A DNA stretch of 64,000 bases from Terriglobus aquaticus (lineage in GTDB: Bacteria > Acidobacteriota > Terriglobia > Terriglobales > Acidobacteriaceae), in assembly GCF_025685415.1 (NCBI RefSeq), contig NZ_JAGSYB010000001.1, positions 3,100,001 to 3,164,000 on the forward strand. Reading direction: 5' to 3'. The notes beneath the pieces are model-generated. The model saw only the letters and a list, made by a program, of their open reading frames with translations, did no database searches and had not been told where the DNA came from. Made by a program: the position numbers and the translations under genes. Shown here piece by piece: positions 9,078-17,510 of the stretch. Positions within the stretch are counted from its first letter, which is position 1. Each line of letters starts with the position of its first letter.

Positions 9078-10481
9078 GTGTCCCTGAGCTCCCCTGTCTT
9101 CTTCGTCTTCTTTCTGTGTGTAGTTGCGCTCTATTGGGCGCTTGGCGGTTCCCGCAGGGGCCAGCAAGTGTTGCTGCTGGTGGCCAACCTGTTTTTTCTG
9201 GCGAAGTTTGGGCCGGTGTACCTCGTGTTGCCCGTTGCCGCTCTGGTGGACTTCGCCATTGGGTTACGGCTGGGCACGCCTGGCATGGCGACAGCCCTCC
9301 GCAAAACCTGGGTCAGTCTATCACTGCTGTTGAACGTGGGGTTACTCGTCTTCTTCAAGACGTTGCCCATATTGGATGCCCGGCGCGGCGGCCGGGAGTG
9401 GGGCTGGCTGTTCACGTTGAGCCTAAGTTTCTATTGTTTTCAGTCACTTAGCTACACCCTGGACGTGTACCGTGGCGACGCCAAGCCGGAGCGCAACGCC
9501 ATTTCGTACCTGGCGAGCGCGCTGTTCTTTCCGACGATCCTGGCTGGCCCGATTCCGCGGACGGCAAAACTGCTGCGACAGTGGGGCAAACCGTTCGGTC
9601 TGACGCGGCAGCAGGGGGCGACGGCGCTCTTGCTGATTGCGACTGGGCTGGTGAAGAAGCTGCTGGTAGCGGACTACCTGGCCGACAACCTGGTGAACCG
9701 CGTGTTCGATACGCCGCTGCTGTACTCGGGCGTGGAGAACCTGCTGGCGGTGTATGGCTATGCGCTGCAGTTGTTCTTCGATTTCAGCGGCTATACCGAC
9801 ATTGCGATGGGCGTGGCGATGCTGCTGGGGTTTGCCGTGCCGGAGAATTTCCGCACGCCGTACCTGAGCGTGAACCTGCAGGACTTCTGGAAGCGGTGGC
9901 ACATCAGCTTCTCAAGCTGGCTGACGGACTACCTGTTTGAGTCGCTGCCGAAGAGCCGGGCGTGGCTGAAGTCGACCTTCACGTACGCCATCGTGACCAC
10001 CTTTCTGCTGGGTGGGTTGTGGCACGGGTTTACGTGGAACTTTCTGATCTGGGGAGCGTTGCACGGTGTGGTGCTGAGCCTGGTGTTTGTGTGGTCGCAG
10101 TCGCGATGGAAGAAGGGCCGCAAACGGCGGCTGGGCGAGGGTCCGCTGTGGGCGCGAGTGCTGGGCGCGTTGGTGACGTTCCACTTTGTTTGCTTCACGT
10201 GGGTGTTCTTCCGGGCGCAGGATTTGTCGACGGCGAAGCTGGTGTTCCAGCAGATCGCATCGCACACGCCGGGTACGGAGAACGTGACGCCCGCGCTTTG
10301 GGGCGTGCTTAGTTTTGCCGCGCTGGCGCAGGCGATTCCGCAGGATTGGTTTGATCGCGCGGCGCGGTGGGCGGAGTGGATGCCGTTCTGGGTGCAAGGT
10401 GCGGCGGTGGCGGGCGTTGTGCTGCTGATTCAGCAGTTGGCGGGCAAGGGGTCGGCGGGGTTTGTGTATGGGGCTTTCTAA
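9078..10481 (+). CDS. MBOAT family membrane O-acyltransferase (AlgI/PatA-like)
   Basis: 467 residues, GTG start, about 10-11 membrane helices beginning at once (VFFVFFLCVVALYW). The MBOAT hallmarks are FWKRWHISFSSW with His275 and the second conserved histidine His316 in GGLWHGFTWNFLIWGALHG. FDFSGYTDIAMG is typical of the AlgI/DltB/PatA branch. These proteins pass an acetyl group across the inner membrane for O-acetylation of exopolysaccharide or peptidoglycan. The gene overlaps the next one, an SGNH hydrolase, by 14 bp, which is the usual arrangement for the acetyl channel and its periplasmic transferase. The polymer acetylated is not known: no polysaccharide synthase lies nearby. Confidence 0.92.
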   Translation: MSLSSPVFFVFFLCVVALYWALGGSRRGQQVLLLVANLFFLAKFGPVYLVLPVAALVDFAIGLRLGTPGMATALRKTWVSLSLLLNVGLLVFFKTLPILDARRGGREWGWLFTLSLSFYCFQSLSYTLDVYRGDAKPERNAISYLASALFFPTILAGPIPRTAKLLRQWGKPFGLTRQQGATALLLIATGLVKKLLVADYLADNLVNRVFDTPLLYSGVENLLAVYGYALQLFFDFSGYTDIAMGVAMLLGFAVPENFRTPYLSVNLQDFWKRWHISFSSWLTDYLFESLPKSRAWLKSTFTYAIVTTFLLGGLWHGFTWNFLIWGALHGVVLSLVFVWSQSRWKKGRKRRLGEGPLWARVLGALVTFHFVCFTWVFFRAQDLSTAKLVFQQIASHTPGTENVTPALWGVLSFAALAQAIPQDWFDRAARWAEWMPFWVQGAAVAGVVLLIQQLAGKGSAGFVYGAF

Positions 10482-12132
10482 TCCAGCAGCGAATCAGGAG
10501 AGCCCCGCAGGGTTGGCGCAAGCGGGCGTGGTGCGCACCGGGTTAGCGCTGGCGACCGCGGTGGCGGTGCTGGCGGTGGCGCACTGGTGGCCGCAGCGCG
10601 ATGTGCGCGGGCTGGCTCCGACGGTGATTGCGGATGCGTGGCAGATGCATTGGCCGAAGCGGCCGGTGCCCGTGACGCCGGCATTGCCGCTGAACGGGGT
10701 GCAGCAAACGGGAGCGCAGGGTGCTCCGGGAACGATGGGTAAGAATCCGCAAGGAGGCGGGAGTGCTGTAGCTGCGGTTGCGACTTCGCCGGTGATGGTG
10801 GACGACTCCCATGCGCTGGACCCCTTCTTTCAGCAGTTGTGGGCGTTGCAGCAAGGCAAGCCGGTGATGGTCACGGTGCTGCACTACGGCGATTCGCCGA
10901 CGACGGCCGACCTGATCACGGGCGACATTCGCGAGATTTTGCAGGAGCGGTTTGGCGACGCGGGCCACGGGTTCAACCTGGGCGCGAAGCCGTGGGCGTG
11001 GTACGGCCACCGCAACGTGGAGATGAAGGACTCGGGCTGGGCGTCGTCGCAGAAGGACGCGACCGGCGTGGGCAAGATGAAGCAGTCGCTGTACGGTCTG
11101 GGTGGTGCGATCTTCAGCGGCAGCGCGGGCGCGGAGACGACCTACACGCTGCGCGATGCGGCGAGCGCTCCGGCAACGGCGGTGGCGATCGACTACTTGC
11201 AGCAGCCGGGCGGCGGAACGATGACGGTCGCGGCGGATGGCAACAACGTCGCGACCATCGACACGAATGGGCCTACGGCGGTGCCGGCATCGCGGCTGGT
11301 GAACCTGCCCGCGGGCGCGAAGGAGATCAAGGTTGCGGTCAGCAACGGAAGCGTGAAGTGGTTCGGTGCGGACTTCCGTCACGGTGGAAAAGGCGTGATC
11401 TATGACTCGCTGGGGTTGAATGGAGCGACCACGACGGTGGTGTCGCGCACGTTCGATCCGGCGGCATGGGGCATGGAGTTGCAGCAGGCGAAGCCGAGCC
11501 TGATCGTGATCAACTACGGCACCAACGAGAGCCAGTTCGCGGGGCTGGTCACGACGCTGGAGCAGGAGTTGCGTGCGGCGGTCGCGAAGGCTCGGGCGGC
11601 GGCGCCGGGTGTGCCGATCCTGATCATGAGTCCGATGGATCGCGGCGAGCACGGCGGCATGAGCGAGATCCACACCAATCCGCAAATCCCGAAGATCGTG
11701 GAGATTCAGCAGAAGGTAGCGGCCGATACGCACTGCGCGTTCTTCAACACCTATGCGGCCATAGGCGGCGATGGCACGATGGCGCGCTGGTATGCGGCGA
11801 AGCCACGGCTGATCACGGCCGACCTGATCCACCCCACGCCGGATGGCGCGGTGATCGTGGCGCGGCTGTTTGTGGACCATTTATACGCCGCGTTTGACGG
11901 GTGGAAGCAGCGCAACGGCATTGGCGTGGTCAGGGTGATGAGCGCGACCGAGGCTGCGGCGAAGAAGAAGGAAGAGGCCGAGCGCAGGAAGTCCGAAGCC
12001 GCAAAGGCAAAGGCCGATGCGGCGAAGGCCAGGGCAGAAGGAGCGGCGAAAAAGCCCGCTGTGGCGAAGAAGCGTCCGGCGAAGCCTGCTACGCAGACGT
12101 CGCCGCAGGCCGAACCTCAGACCGCGCCCTAG
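10468..12132 (+). CDS. SGNH/GDSL-fold periplasmic protein paired with MBOAT acyltransferase
   Basis: 554 residues from the ATG inside the end of the MBOAT gene. One N-terminal membrane anchor (VVRTGLALATAVAVLAVAHWW) is followed by a periplasmic SGNH domain: block I HYGDSPTT with nucleophile Ser143, block III NYGTNES, and block V DLIHP with Asp452 and His455. Residues 490-554 are an Ala/Lys/Glu-rich helical tail ending in a Pro/Gln-rich stretch. Enzymes such as AlgJ/AlgX and PatB share this fold and transfer acetyl groups delivered by the MBOAT partner. By overlap and fold, this is the probable acetyltransferase (or esterase) half of the pair. The tail is unusual and could bind anionic polymer. 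Confidence 0.87.
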   Translation: MGLSNPAANQESPAGLAQAGVVRTGLALATAVAVLAVAHWWPQRDVRGLAPTVIADAWQMHWPKRPVPVTPALPLNGVQQTGAQGAPGTMGKNPQGGGSAVAAVATSPVMVDDSHALDPFFQQLWALQQGKPVMVTVLHYGDSPTTADLITGDIREILQERFGDAGHGFNLGAKPWAWYGHRNVEMKDSGWASSQKDATGVGKMKQSLYGLGGAIFSGSAGAETTYTLRDAASAPATAVAIDYLQQPGGGTMTVAADGNNVATIDTNGPTAVPASRLVNLPAGAKEIKVAVSNGSVKWFGADFRHGGKGVIYDSLGLNGATTTVVSRTFDPAAWGMELQQAKPSLIVINYGTNESQFAGLVTTLEQELRAAVAKARAAAPGVPILIMSPMDRGEHGGMSEIHTNPQIPKIVEIQQKVAADTHCAFFNTYAAIGGDGTMARWYAAKPRLITADLIHPTPDGAVIVARLFVDHLYAAFDGWKQRNGIGVVRVMSATEAAAKKKEEAERRKSEAAKAKADAAKARAEGAAKKPAVAKKRPAKPATQTSPQAEPQTAP

Positions 12133-12141
12133 AAGGCGGCC

Positions 12142-12158
12142 GAAGAGTGGGGCTCTTC
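12142..12158 (+). terminator. Possible weak terminator after the SGNH gene
   Basis: A 6-bp stem GAAGAG / CTCTTC with a 5-nt loop begins 9 bp after the stop codon. There is no T-run, so termination is uncertain. Confidence 0.3.
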
Positions 12159-12218
12159 CGTGAAGGGCGGGACATCACTGTCCTGTGAGCGGGCCGGGTT
12201 GCAGAGCGCGGTGGTGAA

Positions 12219-12869
12219 TCAGTTTCGGCGCGATGAGCGGGCCGGAGACGTTGGCTGGAGAGCCTTGCTTTCTGCGCCTGCTGTCTTGACTGCGACGGAG
12301 TTCAGAACGAGATCGAGCGTGTGTTGCGCGTGCAGCAGGGGTTCCCTGCTCCGCTCCAGTCGGCTCAGCATCACGGCGCCTTCAAGCGTGCCGATGACGG
12401 TGTTTACGAGCCACGCGACGTCGGTGCCGTCGTTGATCTCCTTTGCGGCGATCGCGTCCTGAATGACGGCGTGAAGACGTTTGCGCCAGGCCTGGAATGC
12501 CTTGCGCACGAGCGCACGCAGGGCCTCGTTGCCGTCGTCGGTGTCGATGGCGCCGTTCAACAGAGGGCAGCCGCCGGGGATGGGCGACGGCGTTTCCACG
12601 AACCGCGCGATGAGTGCGCGCAGTCGCAGCAGCGGGCTGTCGCTGCCGGTGTGGATCTCTGTGCGCGACTTCACGGCGGCATCGACGGAGTAGTGGAAGA
12701 CGGCTTCGGCGAGCTCTTCCTTGCTGCTGAAGTGGCGGTAGATGCCGCCCTTCTGCAGACCTGTGGCTTTCATGATCTCGCTCATGCTGCAGCCGTGAAA
12801 GCCGCGCTGGTTGAACAGCGGCGCTGCGCGCTCGATGATGCCCTGCCGGGTTTCTTCACCTTTGCTCAT
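12219..12869 (-). CDS. TetR/AcrR family transcriptional repressor
   Basis: 216 residues from ATG at 12869, preceded by GGTAAGG; an in-frame start at 12911 is rejected because it would lie nearer the operator and lacks a site. The N-terminal helix-turn-helix is classic TetR: ETRQGIIERAAPLFNQRGFHGCSMSEIMKATGLQ in two parts, then GGIYRHFSSKEEL. The C-terminal ligand domain contains a Cys in PGGCPLLN, a position also seen in NemR/YcdC-type C-terminal domains, perhaps a redox or electrophile sensor. It is divergent from a DHA2 exporter, with a palindromic operator between them, so it should repress the exporter and itself. Confidence 0.92.
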   Translation of the reverse strand: MSKGEETRQGIIERAAPLFNQRGFHGCSMSEIMKATGLQKGGIYRHFSSKEELAEAVFHYSVDAAVKSRTEIHTGSDSPLLRLRALIARFVETPSPIPGGCPLLNGAIDTDDGNEALRALVRKAFQAWRKRLHAVIQDAIAAKEINDGTDVAWLVNTVIGTLEGAVMLSRLERSREPLLHAQHTLDLVLNSVAVKTAGAESKALQPTSPARSSRRN

Positions 12870-12937
12870 GGCCTTACCAGCATATGCGTGCAAGAAAGCT
12901 GAACCCTGCACCTGCTCTGCCTAATCAGATGCGAAAA

Positions 12938-12953
12938 GAGACCAATCGGTCTC
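12938..12953. promoter_or_regulatory. Probable TetR operator between regulator and exporter
   Basis: GAGACC-AATC-GGTCTC, an inverted repeat with 6-bp perfect arms and a 4-bp centre, lies in the divergent intergenic space. It resembles the TAGACC-N4-GGTCTA type of operator bound by NemR-like TetR regulators. It is placed 69 bp from the repressor start and 27 bp from the preferred exporter start. Confidence 0.75.
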
Positions 12954-12979
12954 ATAACGCAGATGAGGGTGTGAAGCGC

Positions 12980-14566
12980 GTGAGTGAAGCCAGGCCAGCA
13001 ATCAATCCGTGGGTGGTCGCCCTGACGGTCACCATCGCCACATTCATGGAGTTGCTGGATACGTCCATCGCCAACGTTTCGCTGCCGTATATCGCGGGCG
13101 GACTTGGCCGGTCGTTCGACGAGGTGACGTGGATCCTGACCACGTACCTGGTCGCCAATGCGGTGGTGCTGCCCATGTCTGCGTGGTTGTCGCGCGTGTT
13201 TGGCCGCAAGAACTACTACATGGCATGCGTTGCGCTGTTCACCGTGACCAGCTTCTTCTGTGGGATCGCGCCCACGCTGGGCGTGATGCTGATGGCGCGG
13301 GTGTTGCAGGGCATTGGCGGCGGCGGGCTGGCGCCGGTGGAGCAGGCCATCCTAGTGGACACGTTTCCGCCCGCCAAGCGCGCCAGTGCCTTTGCGCTGT
13401 ACACCATTGCGATTGTGACCGCGCCGGCGATTGGGCCCGTGCTGGGCGGATGGATCACCGATAACTACAACTGGCGCTGGGTCTTCTTTATCAACATCCC
13501 GGTAGGCATCCTGTCGTTGCTGTTGACGAACCGGTTTGTGCACGATCCCGCGAGCTTTGCGGAGGAACGCAAGTCGGTTCGTGTGAATGGCAAGTTGAAC
13601 GTTGACGGCATTGGCATCGCTCTGATCGGTGTGGGGTCTGCAGCGCTTGAGGTGTTGCTGGACCGCGGACAGATCGAAGACTGGTTCGGCTCCACCTTTA
13701 TCTGCTGGATGGCCTTTCTCGGCATCACGTGCCTGAGCGTTGCCGTGTGGTGGGAGCTGCACACGCGCGATCCCATCATCGACTTCCGCCTGCTGAAGGT
13801 GCGGAACTTCGCCATTGCGAACGTCTTCTACTTTGTCTTTGGTGTGGGGCTGTTCGCGTCGACGACGATGATTCCGCAGATTCTGCAGTCGCTGTATGGG
13901 TATCGCGCGATCGATGCGGGACTGGTGCTTGGCCCCGGCGCGTTTGTGATCACGTGCCTGGCGCCGGTGGGCGCGCAACTGGTGCAGCGCGGCATCATCA
14001 AGCCGAAGAACCTGCTCTTTGGAGCGATCCTCACGGTGGGCTACTCGTTCCTGCACTACAGCAGCTTCACGCTGCAGACCGACTACCGCCACTATGCGCT
14101 GGCGCGCGCTCTGCAGGGGCTGGGGTACGCGTTCTTCTTTGTGCCGCTGTCGGTGATCGCGTATTCGCAGCTAAGCCCGGCGCAGAACAACAAGGCTTCG
14201 TCGCTGACCAACTTCTTCCGCAACTGGGGCGGCAGTTTCGGCATTGCGCTGGTGACGGCCATGTCGGAGCGCCGCCAGGATTTTCACCAGGACCGCATGG
14301 CCGCGAACCTGACGAGCAGTTCGAACGGGCTGCGTGAGGCGATCCAGGCAACCGCGGCGTATCTGCAGCAGCACGGCTATGCCGCTGCCGACAGCATGGC
14401 TGCGGCCACGGCCCGCTACTATGACCAGCTCTACGCGCAGACACGCATGCTCGCGTTTATGGACTGCTTTCGCATGATGGCCTGGCTGACGCTGATCGCA
14501 GCACCGTTGATTCTGCTGAGCGCGAACCTAAGGCCGGGGGCGAAGGCTCCAGAGGGCGGGCACTGA
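12980..14566 (+). CDS. DHA2 family MFS drug exporter (EmrB/QacA-like, 14 TM)
   Basis: 528 residues from GTG at 12980, selected because GAGGGTG lies 8 nt upstream and because earlier starts (ATG at 12929) would put the operator inside the coding region. The protein has the DHA2 signature: MELLDTSIANVSLPYIAG in helix 1, VFGRKNYYM in the 2-3 loop, motif C AIGPVLGGWITDNYNWRWVFFIN in the fifth helix region, and about 14 hydrophobic segments. It should export hydrophobic toxic compounds using the proton gradient. No EmrA-type membrane-fusion gene is adjacent, so the periplasmic adaptor and outer-membrane channel, if used, are elsewhere. Regulation is probably by the divergent TetR. Confidence 0.92.
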   Translation: MSEARPAINPWVVALTVTIATFMELLDTSIANVSLPYIAGGLGRSFDEVTWILTTYLVANAVVLPMSAWLSRVFGRKNYYMACVALFTVTSFFCGIAPTLGVMLMARVLQGIGGGGLAPVEQAILVDTFPPAKRASAFALYTIAIVTAPAIGPVLGGWITDNYNWRWVFFINIPVGILSLLLTNRFVHDPASFAEERKSVRVNGKLNVDGIGIALIGVGSAALEVLLDRGQIEDWFGSTFICWMAFLGITCLSVAVWWELHTRDPIIDFRLLKVRNFAIANVFYFVFGVGLFASTTMIPQILQSLYGYRAIDAGLVLGPGAFVITCLAPVGAQLVQRGIIKPKNLLFGAILTVGYSFLHYSSFTLQTDYRHYALARALQGLGYAFFFVPLSVIAYSQLSPAQNNKASSLTNFFRNWGGSFGIALVTAMSERRQDFHQDRMAANLTSSSNGLREAIQATAAYLQQHGYAAADSMAAATARYYDQLYAQTRMLAFMDCFRMMAWLTLIAAPLILLSANLRPGAKAPEGGH

Positions 14567-14580
14567 CGCTGCCCGCCTTC
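14552..14580. terminator. Terminator overlapping the exporter stop codon
   Basis: An 11-bp stem (AGAGGGCGGGCA region paired with TGCCCGCCTTC, including one G-T pair) has the exporter's TGA in its 7-nt loop. It also sits 18 bp beyond the stop of the convergent oxidoreductase gene and may serve both. Confidence 0.6.
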
Positions 14581-14597
14581 GGGCGCAGTTGACGCGG

Positions 14598-15602
14598 TTA
14601 GGGAAGAACGACGATCTTGCCGCCGGCCTTGTTGCTGTCCATCAGTTGGTGGGCTTCGACGATCTGATCGAGGCGGAAGGTCTTGCCGACCTGGACTTTG
14701 AGCGTGCCGTCGGCGATCTGCTTCACGAGGTCGTTCAGCGGCATTTGCATGAAGTTGGGATTTTCGCCGGCGTAGACGGTCAGGTTGACAGCCGACGGGA
14801 TGGCCGCCATGGGGGTGAAGCTGTCGAAGCTCCACTTGTTGCCGACAATTCCGGTCATGCAGACGCTGCCGCCGGCGCGGGCGCACTGGAGCGAGTCGAG
14901 CAGCGAGGTGACGCCGATGAGCTCGAGCACGCGGTCGACGCCGTCGGGGTATTTGGCGCGAACGTCTTTCGCGATCTCGCCGGAGTCGATGAAGACCTCG
15001 TCGGCGCCGGAGGAGCGGAGGAGGTCGGCGCGGTCGGCGCTGCGCGTGGTGGAGCTGACGTGCGCGCCGAAGTTCTTGGCGATCGCCGCCGCGGCCAGGC
15101 CGACGGAGGTGGTGCCGCCGCGGATGAGCAGGTGCTCGCCCTTTTTGAGTTGCAGAGCGGTGAAGAGCGAGCCCCAGGCGGTCTGCAGCATCTCCGGGAC
15201 GGCGCCGAGGGTTTCCCAGCCGAGCTGGTCGGCAAGGGCGGTGTCGATCTTCTGAATGTGAGCGGCGGGGACGAGGGTGTACTCGGCGTAGCCGCCGTCA
15301 ATGTCGCGGCCCAGGCCGCCCATGCAGGTGAGGACGACGTCGCCGGGCTGGAACTCGCCGCCGGGTGCGTCGGCAACGGTTCCGGTGGCTTCGATGCCGA
15401 GGATGCGCGGGAGCTTGACGTTGGGCGATTCACCGCGGCGGGTGAACAGTTCGGACCGGTTGATGCCGAAGGCGCGGACGCGGATGAGCACCTGGCCGGG
15501 GGTGGCCTGTGGCACAGGGCGAGTTTCAAGTTGCAGGGCTTCCGGACCGCCGGGAGCGTTGAGGACGGCGGCTTTCATGGTCTGGGGGATGGCGTCGGGC
15601 AT
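14598..15602 (-). CDS. Zinc-independent MDR quinone oxidoreductase
   Basis: 334 residues from ATG at 15602 with GAGGTG upstream. It is a medium-chain dehydrogenase/reductase: GroES-like N-terminal half ([39 protein letters not shown]) and a Rossmann half with [21 protein letters not shown], the NADPH-binding loop of the quinone reductase branch. The Cys/His zinc ligands of alcohol dehydrogenases are absent. It probably reduces quinones or enones with NADPH. It is monocistronic, convergent with the exporter, and shows nothing unusual. Confidence 0.88.
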   Translation of the reverse strand: MPDAIPQTMKAAVLNAPGGPEALQLETRPVPQATPGQVLIRVRAFGINRSELFTRRGESPNVKLPRILGIEATGTVADAPGGEFQPGDVVLTCMGGLGRDIDGGYAEYTLVPAAHIQKIDTALADQLGWETLGAVPEMLQTAWGSLFTALQLKKGEHLLIRGGTTSVGLAAAAIAKNFGAHVSSTTRSADRADLLRSSGADEVFIDSGEIAKDVRAKYPDGVDRVLELIGVTSLLDSLQCARAGGSVCMTGIVGNKWSFDSFTPMAAIPSAVNLTVYAGENPNFMQMPLNDLVKQIADGTLKVQVGKTFRLDQIVEAHQLMDSNKAGGKIVVLP

Positions 15603-15890
15603 GGTCACCTCGTGCGGTTGGATGCGGTGCGTCAGAATTTGACGCAGGCGCTGGCGCTGCATTGTCCGACCGGGCAGCGTTCGGGCAGGGCCAGGAAGGC
15701 GGCTTCCGCTGCTGTGGATTTTGGGGTACACTACTGAGGTTGTCCTGAGTGGTTGGCCAAGGCGTCGTGAGAGCGCGGGCTGGCTGCTTCGGCTGAGCGG
15801 GCTGTATGGCTCGGGTCCGTTGGACATGCAAATTTCAAGCTCAAGAGAACGCGGGGCCGCTGCCCTGCCCATCGCAGGAGAAGCCGTACC
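15603..15890. other. 288-bp intergenic region upstream of rpmH
   Basis: Divergent leader between the oxidoreductase and rpmH. It must hold the promoter of the rpmH series; GGGGTACACT near 15722-15731 is a possible -10 region, without a convincing -35. TGTGGATTT near 15714 resembles a DnaA box, but only one copy is seen and no AT-rich unwinding tract, so this is not claimed as an origin. No small gene was found. Confidence 0.35.
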
Positions 15891-16046
15891 ATGCCGAAGC
15901 GCACATTTCAGCCCAACCGCCGCCGCCGCGCCAAGACGCACGGATTTCTGACCCGCATGAAGACCAAGGCAGGTCAGAACGTTCTGAACCGCCGCCGCGC
16001 GAAGGGCCGCCACAAGATTGCGGTTTCCGCCGGCTACCGCGACTAG
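15891..16046 (+). CDS. rpmH: 50S ribosomal protein L34
   Basis: 51 residues, ATG start with CAGGAG 12 nt before it. The sequence reads [19 protein letters not shown], then [19 protein letters not shown] and [10 protein letters not shown]: unmistakable L34, with its extreme Arg/Lys content. L34 sits in the large subunit near the 23S rRNA 5' domains. It is the first gene of the conserved rpmH-rnpA-yidD-yidC-jag-mnmE series. A strong hairpin follows 20 bp after the stop, so most transcripts probably end there. Confidence 0.97.
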   Translation: MPKRTFQPNRRRRAKTHGFLTRMKTKAGQNVLNRRRAKGRHKIAVSAGYRD

Positions 16047-16064
16047 TCGTCCACGCTGCTATTG

Positions 16065-16098
16065 AGAAAGGCACACGGCTTCGGCCGTGTGCCTTTCT
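16065..16098. terminator. Strong terminator after rpmH
   Basis: A perfect 15-bp stem (AGAAAGGCACACGGC / GCCGTGTGCCTTTCT) closed by a TTCG tetraloop, followed by GTTTG. It separates rpmH from the rest of its usual operon. Confidence 0.85.
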
Positions 16099-16263
16099 GT
16101 TTGTGGCGGCTCCACGTAGAGCCCTCGCATCGGTACGCCTGTGTGTGCAGTGAGTTCGTTCCCGGCGCATGTGGCGAAGATGGCGCGGCAGGAGCGCCTG
16201 TTCGGGAGGCAGTCCGGGCGGGTTTGCCCATCTCAACGGTAGAGATCTGTTGAGGAGACACCA

Positions 16264-16851
16264 GTGCCCGGAACGGACGAGTTGAGCAAGGATCCTGTTG
16301 CGCGGTTGGCGCAGGGTGTGACGTGGATTACGCCGGCGGCGGAGCAGGCGGTGCAGGACGCGGTCCAGCGGCCGTTTCGCGGAAGCGAGGCGGGCGAGAA
16401 AGTTCTGTCGTTCTTGCACGGGCACTGGCTGCATGAGCCGCTGCATGTGGTGATGACGGACCTGCCGGTGGGAGCCTGGAGCGTGACCGTGATTGCGGAC
16501 ACAGTGGGCTCGCTGACCGGGACCGATTCGCTGGACAAGGTGGCGGACGTTTCGCTGCTGATCGGGCTGCTGGGAGCGGTGGGCGCCGCGGTGACCGGCA
16601 TGGCGGACTGGTCGGAGATCAAGCGGGAGCGGCCGCGTCGGGTGGGTTCGGTCCATGCCCTGCTGAATGTGGCGTCGACGGGGCTGTTTGCGGCGTCGTG
16701 CCTCTTGCGCGGCAAGCGCCGAAGCCGGACGCTACCGCGATCGCTGGCGGCGGTGGGGTACCTGGTGGCGTCGGTGTCGGCGCACCTGGGCGGCAACATG
16801 ATTTATGAGTACGGGGTGGGCGTGCGCGGGCAGGAGAACGGCGTGCGCTAG
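16264..16851 (+). CDS. DUF2231 domain membrane protein
   Basis: 195 residues, GTG start with GAGGAG 7 nt upstream. After a soluble N-terminal 60 residues comes LHEPLHVVMTDLPVGAWSVTVIAD, the DUF2231 pattern (an H-P/EPLH..TDLPVGAW motif at the start of helix 1), followed by three more membrane helices (VADVSLLIGLLGAVGAAVTG, VHALLNVASTGLFAASCLL, LAAVGYLVASVSAHLGGNM). The His-rich placement suggests a quinone- or haem-associated role, as proposed for related proteins, but function is unknown. It is unusual in lying between rpmH and rnpA. Confidence 0.8.
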   Translation: MPGTDELSKDPVARLAQGVTWITPAAEQAVQDAVQRPFRGSEAGEKVLSFLHGHWLHEPLHVVMTDLPVGAWSVTVIADTVGSLTGTDSLDKVADVSLLIGLLGAVGAAVTGMADWSEIKRERPRRVGSVHALLNVASTGLFAASCLLRGKRRSRTLPRSLAAVGYLVASVSAHLGGNMIYEYGVGVRGQENGVR

Positions 16852-16974
16852 GCCGCCGTCTCGCTGAGGCCTGCTGTGCACGTCTCATAACCGGCGCGCT
16901 GACAGATGCGGGTCTGAGCTACCGGCTGCGCCGTCCTTGGATCAGCCGCGATTCGCTAAGCTGGTGGCAGCGCC

Positions 16975-17508
16975 ATGGCGACCACGTTTCCCATTCCCGA
17001 TGCTGCTACGCCACCTGCCGCCGAGCCGTTCTCCCCGGCGGAGTTGCGGCTGCGGCGGCATGCGGAGTTTCAGCGGGTTTATAACGCGACCCGGAAACAG
17101 CATGGCAAACGGATGAGTTTTTTCGCGGCGCGCCGTGAGGTGGTGCCGGGCGAGTATGCGGGCCCGCGCATCGGGCTAACGGTAGGCCGCGTGATGGGCA
17201 AGGCGCATGTGCGGAACCGCATCAAGCGGCGGCTGCGGGAGGCTGTGCGCGCGGAGCAGGCGGCGCTGAAGGGATTGCCGCTGGATGTGGTGCTGCATCC
17301 GCGGCGAACGGTTGAGACCCTGCCGTTTGATCAGTTGCGGGCCGAGGTCGCCGAGGTGTTCCGCAGAGCGGCGAGTCAGCGAGTCAGCGGTTCAGCGAGT
17401 CAGCGGCCGGGCGAGGCTTCCGGTAAGCCGTTCAGCAAGGCCGGCTTGCCGGCGGATGCGGCAGCCGGTGCTGGAGACGCGCGACCTGGGGACGGGGCGG
17501 CGAGGTAG
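16975..17508 (+). CDS. rnpA: Ribonuclease P protein component
   Basis: 177 residues, ATG start. The RnpA core covers about residues 20-125: [20 protein letters not shown] (aromatic tRNA-leader contact region), [22 protein letters not shown] containing the RNR motif, and [18 protein letters not shown]. It assists the catalytic RNA in cutting 5' leaders from pre-tRNA. Residues ~133-177 form an extra Ser/Gly/Ala-rich tail not normally present in the family; its beginning is encoded by tandem AGTCAGCG units. yidD starts 2 bp after the stop codon, so the two are surely co-transcribed. Confidence 0.95.
   Translation: MATTFPIPDAATPPAAEPFSPAELRLRRHAEFQRVYNATRKQHGKRMSFFAARREVVPGEYAGPRIGLTVGRVMGKAHVRNRIKRRLREAVRAEQAALKGLPLDVVLHPRRTVETLPFDQLRAEVAEVFRRAASQRVSGSASQRPGEASGKPFSKAGLPADAAAGAGDARPGDGAAR
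17371..17406 (+). repeat. Short tandem repeat (GAGTCAGCG units) inside rnpA
   Basis: Three GAGTCAGC copies and one GTTCAGC variant in 36 bp. The same AGTCAGC unit recurs twice at 25831-25847 between the asparaginase and cutC genes. It encodes [11 protein letters not shown] at the start of the rnpA tail. Confidence 0.65.
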
Positions 17509-17510
17509 CA

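Noticed and set aside
8925-9167. N-terminal extension of the RlpA-like gene
   Set aside because: It overlaps the divergent MBOAT start and has no conserved content; TTG at 8924 has a ribosome site.
15603-15890. Possible replication origin next to rpmH
   Set aside because: Only one DnaA-box-like site, no AT-rich tract, no dnaA or dnaN within reach.
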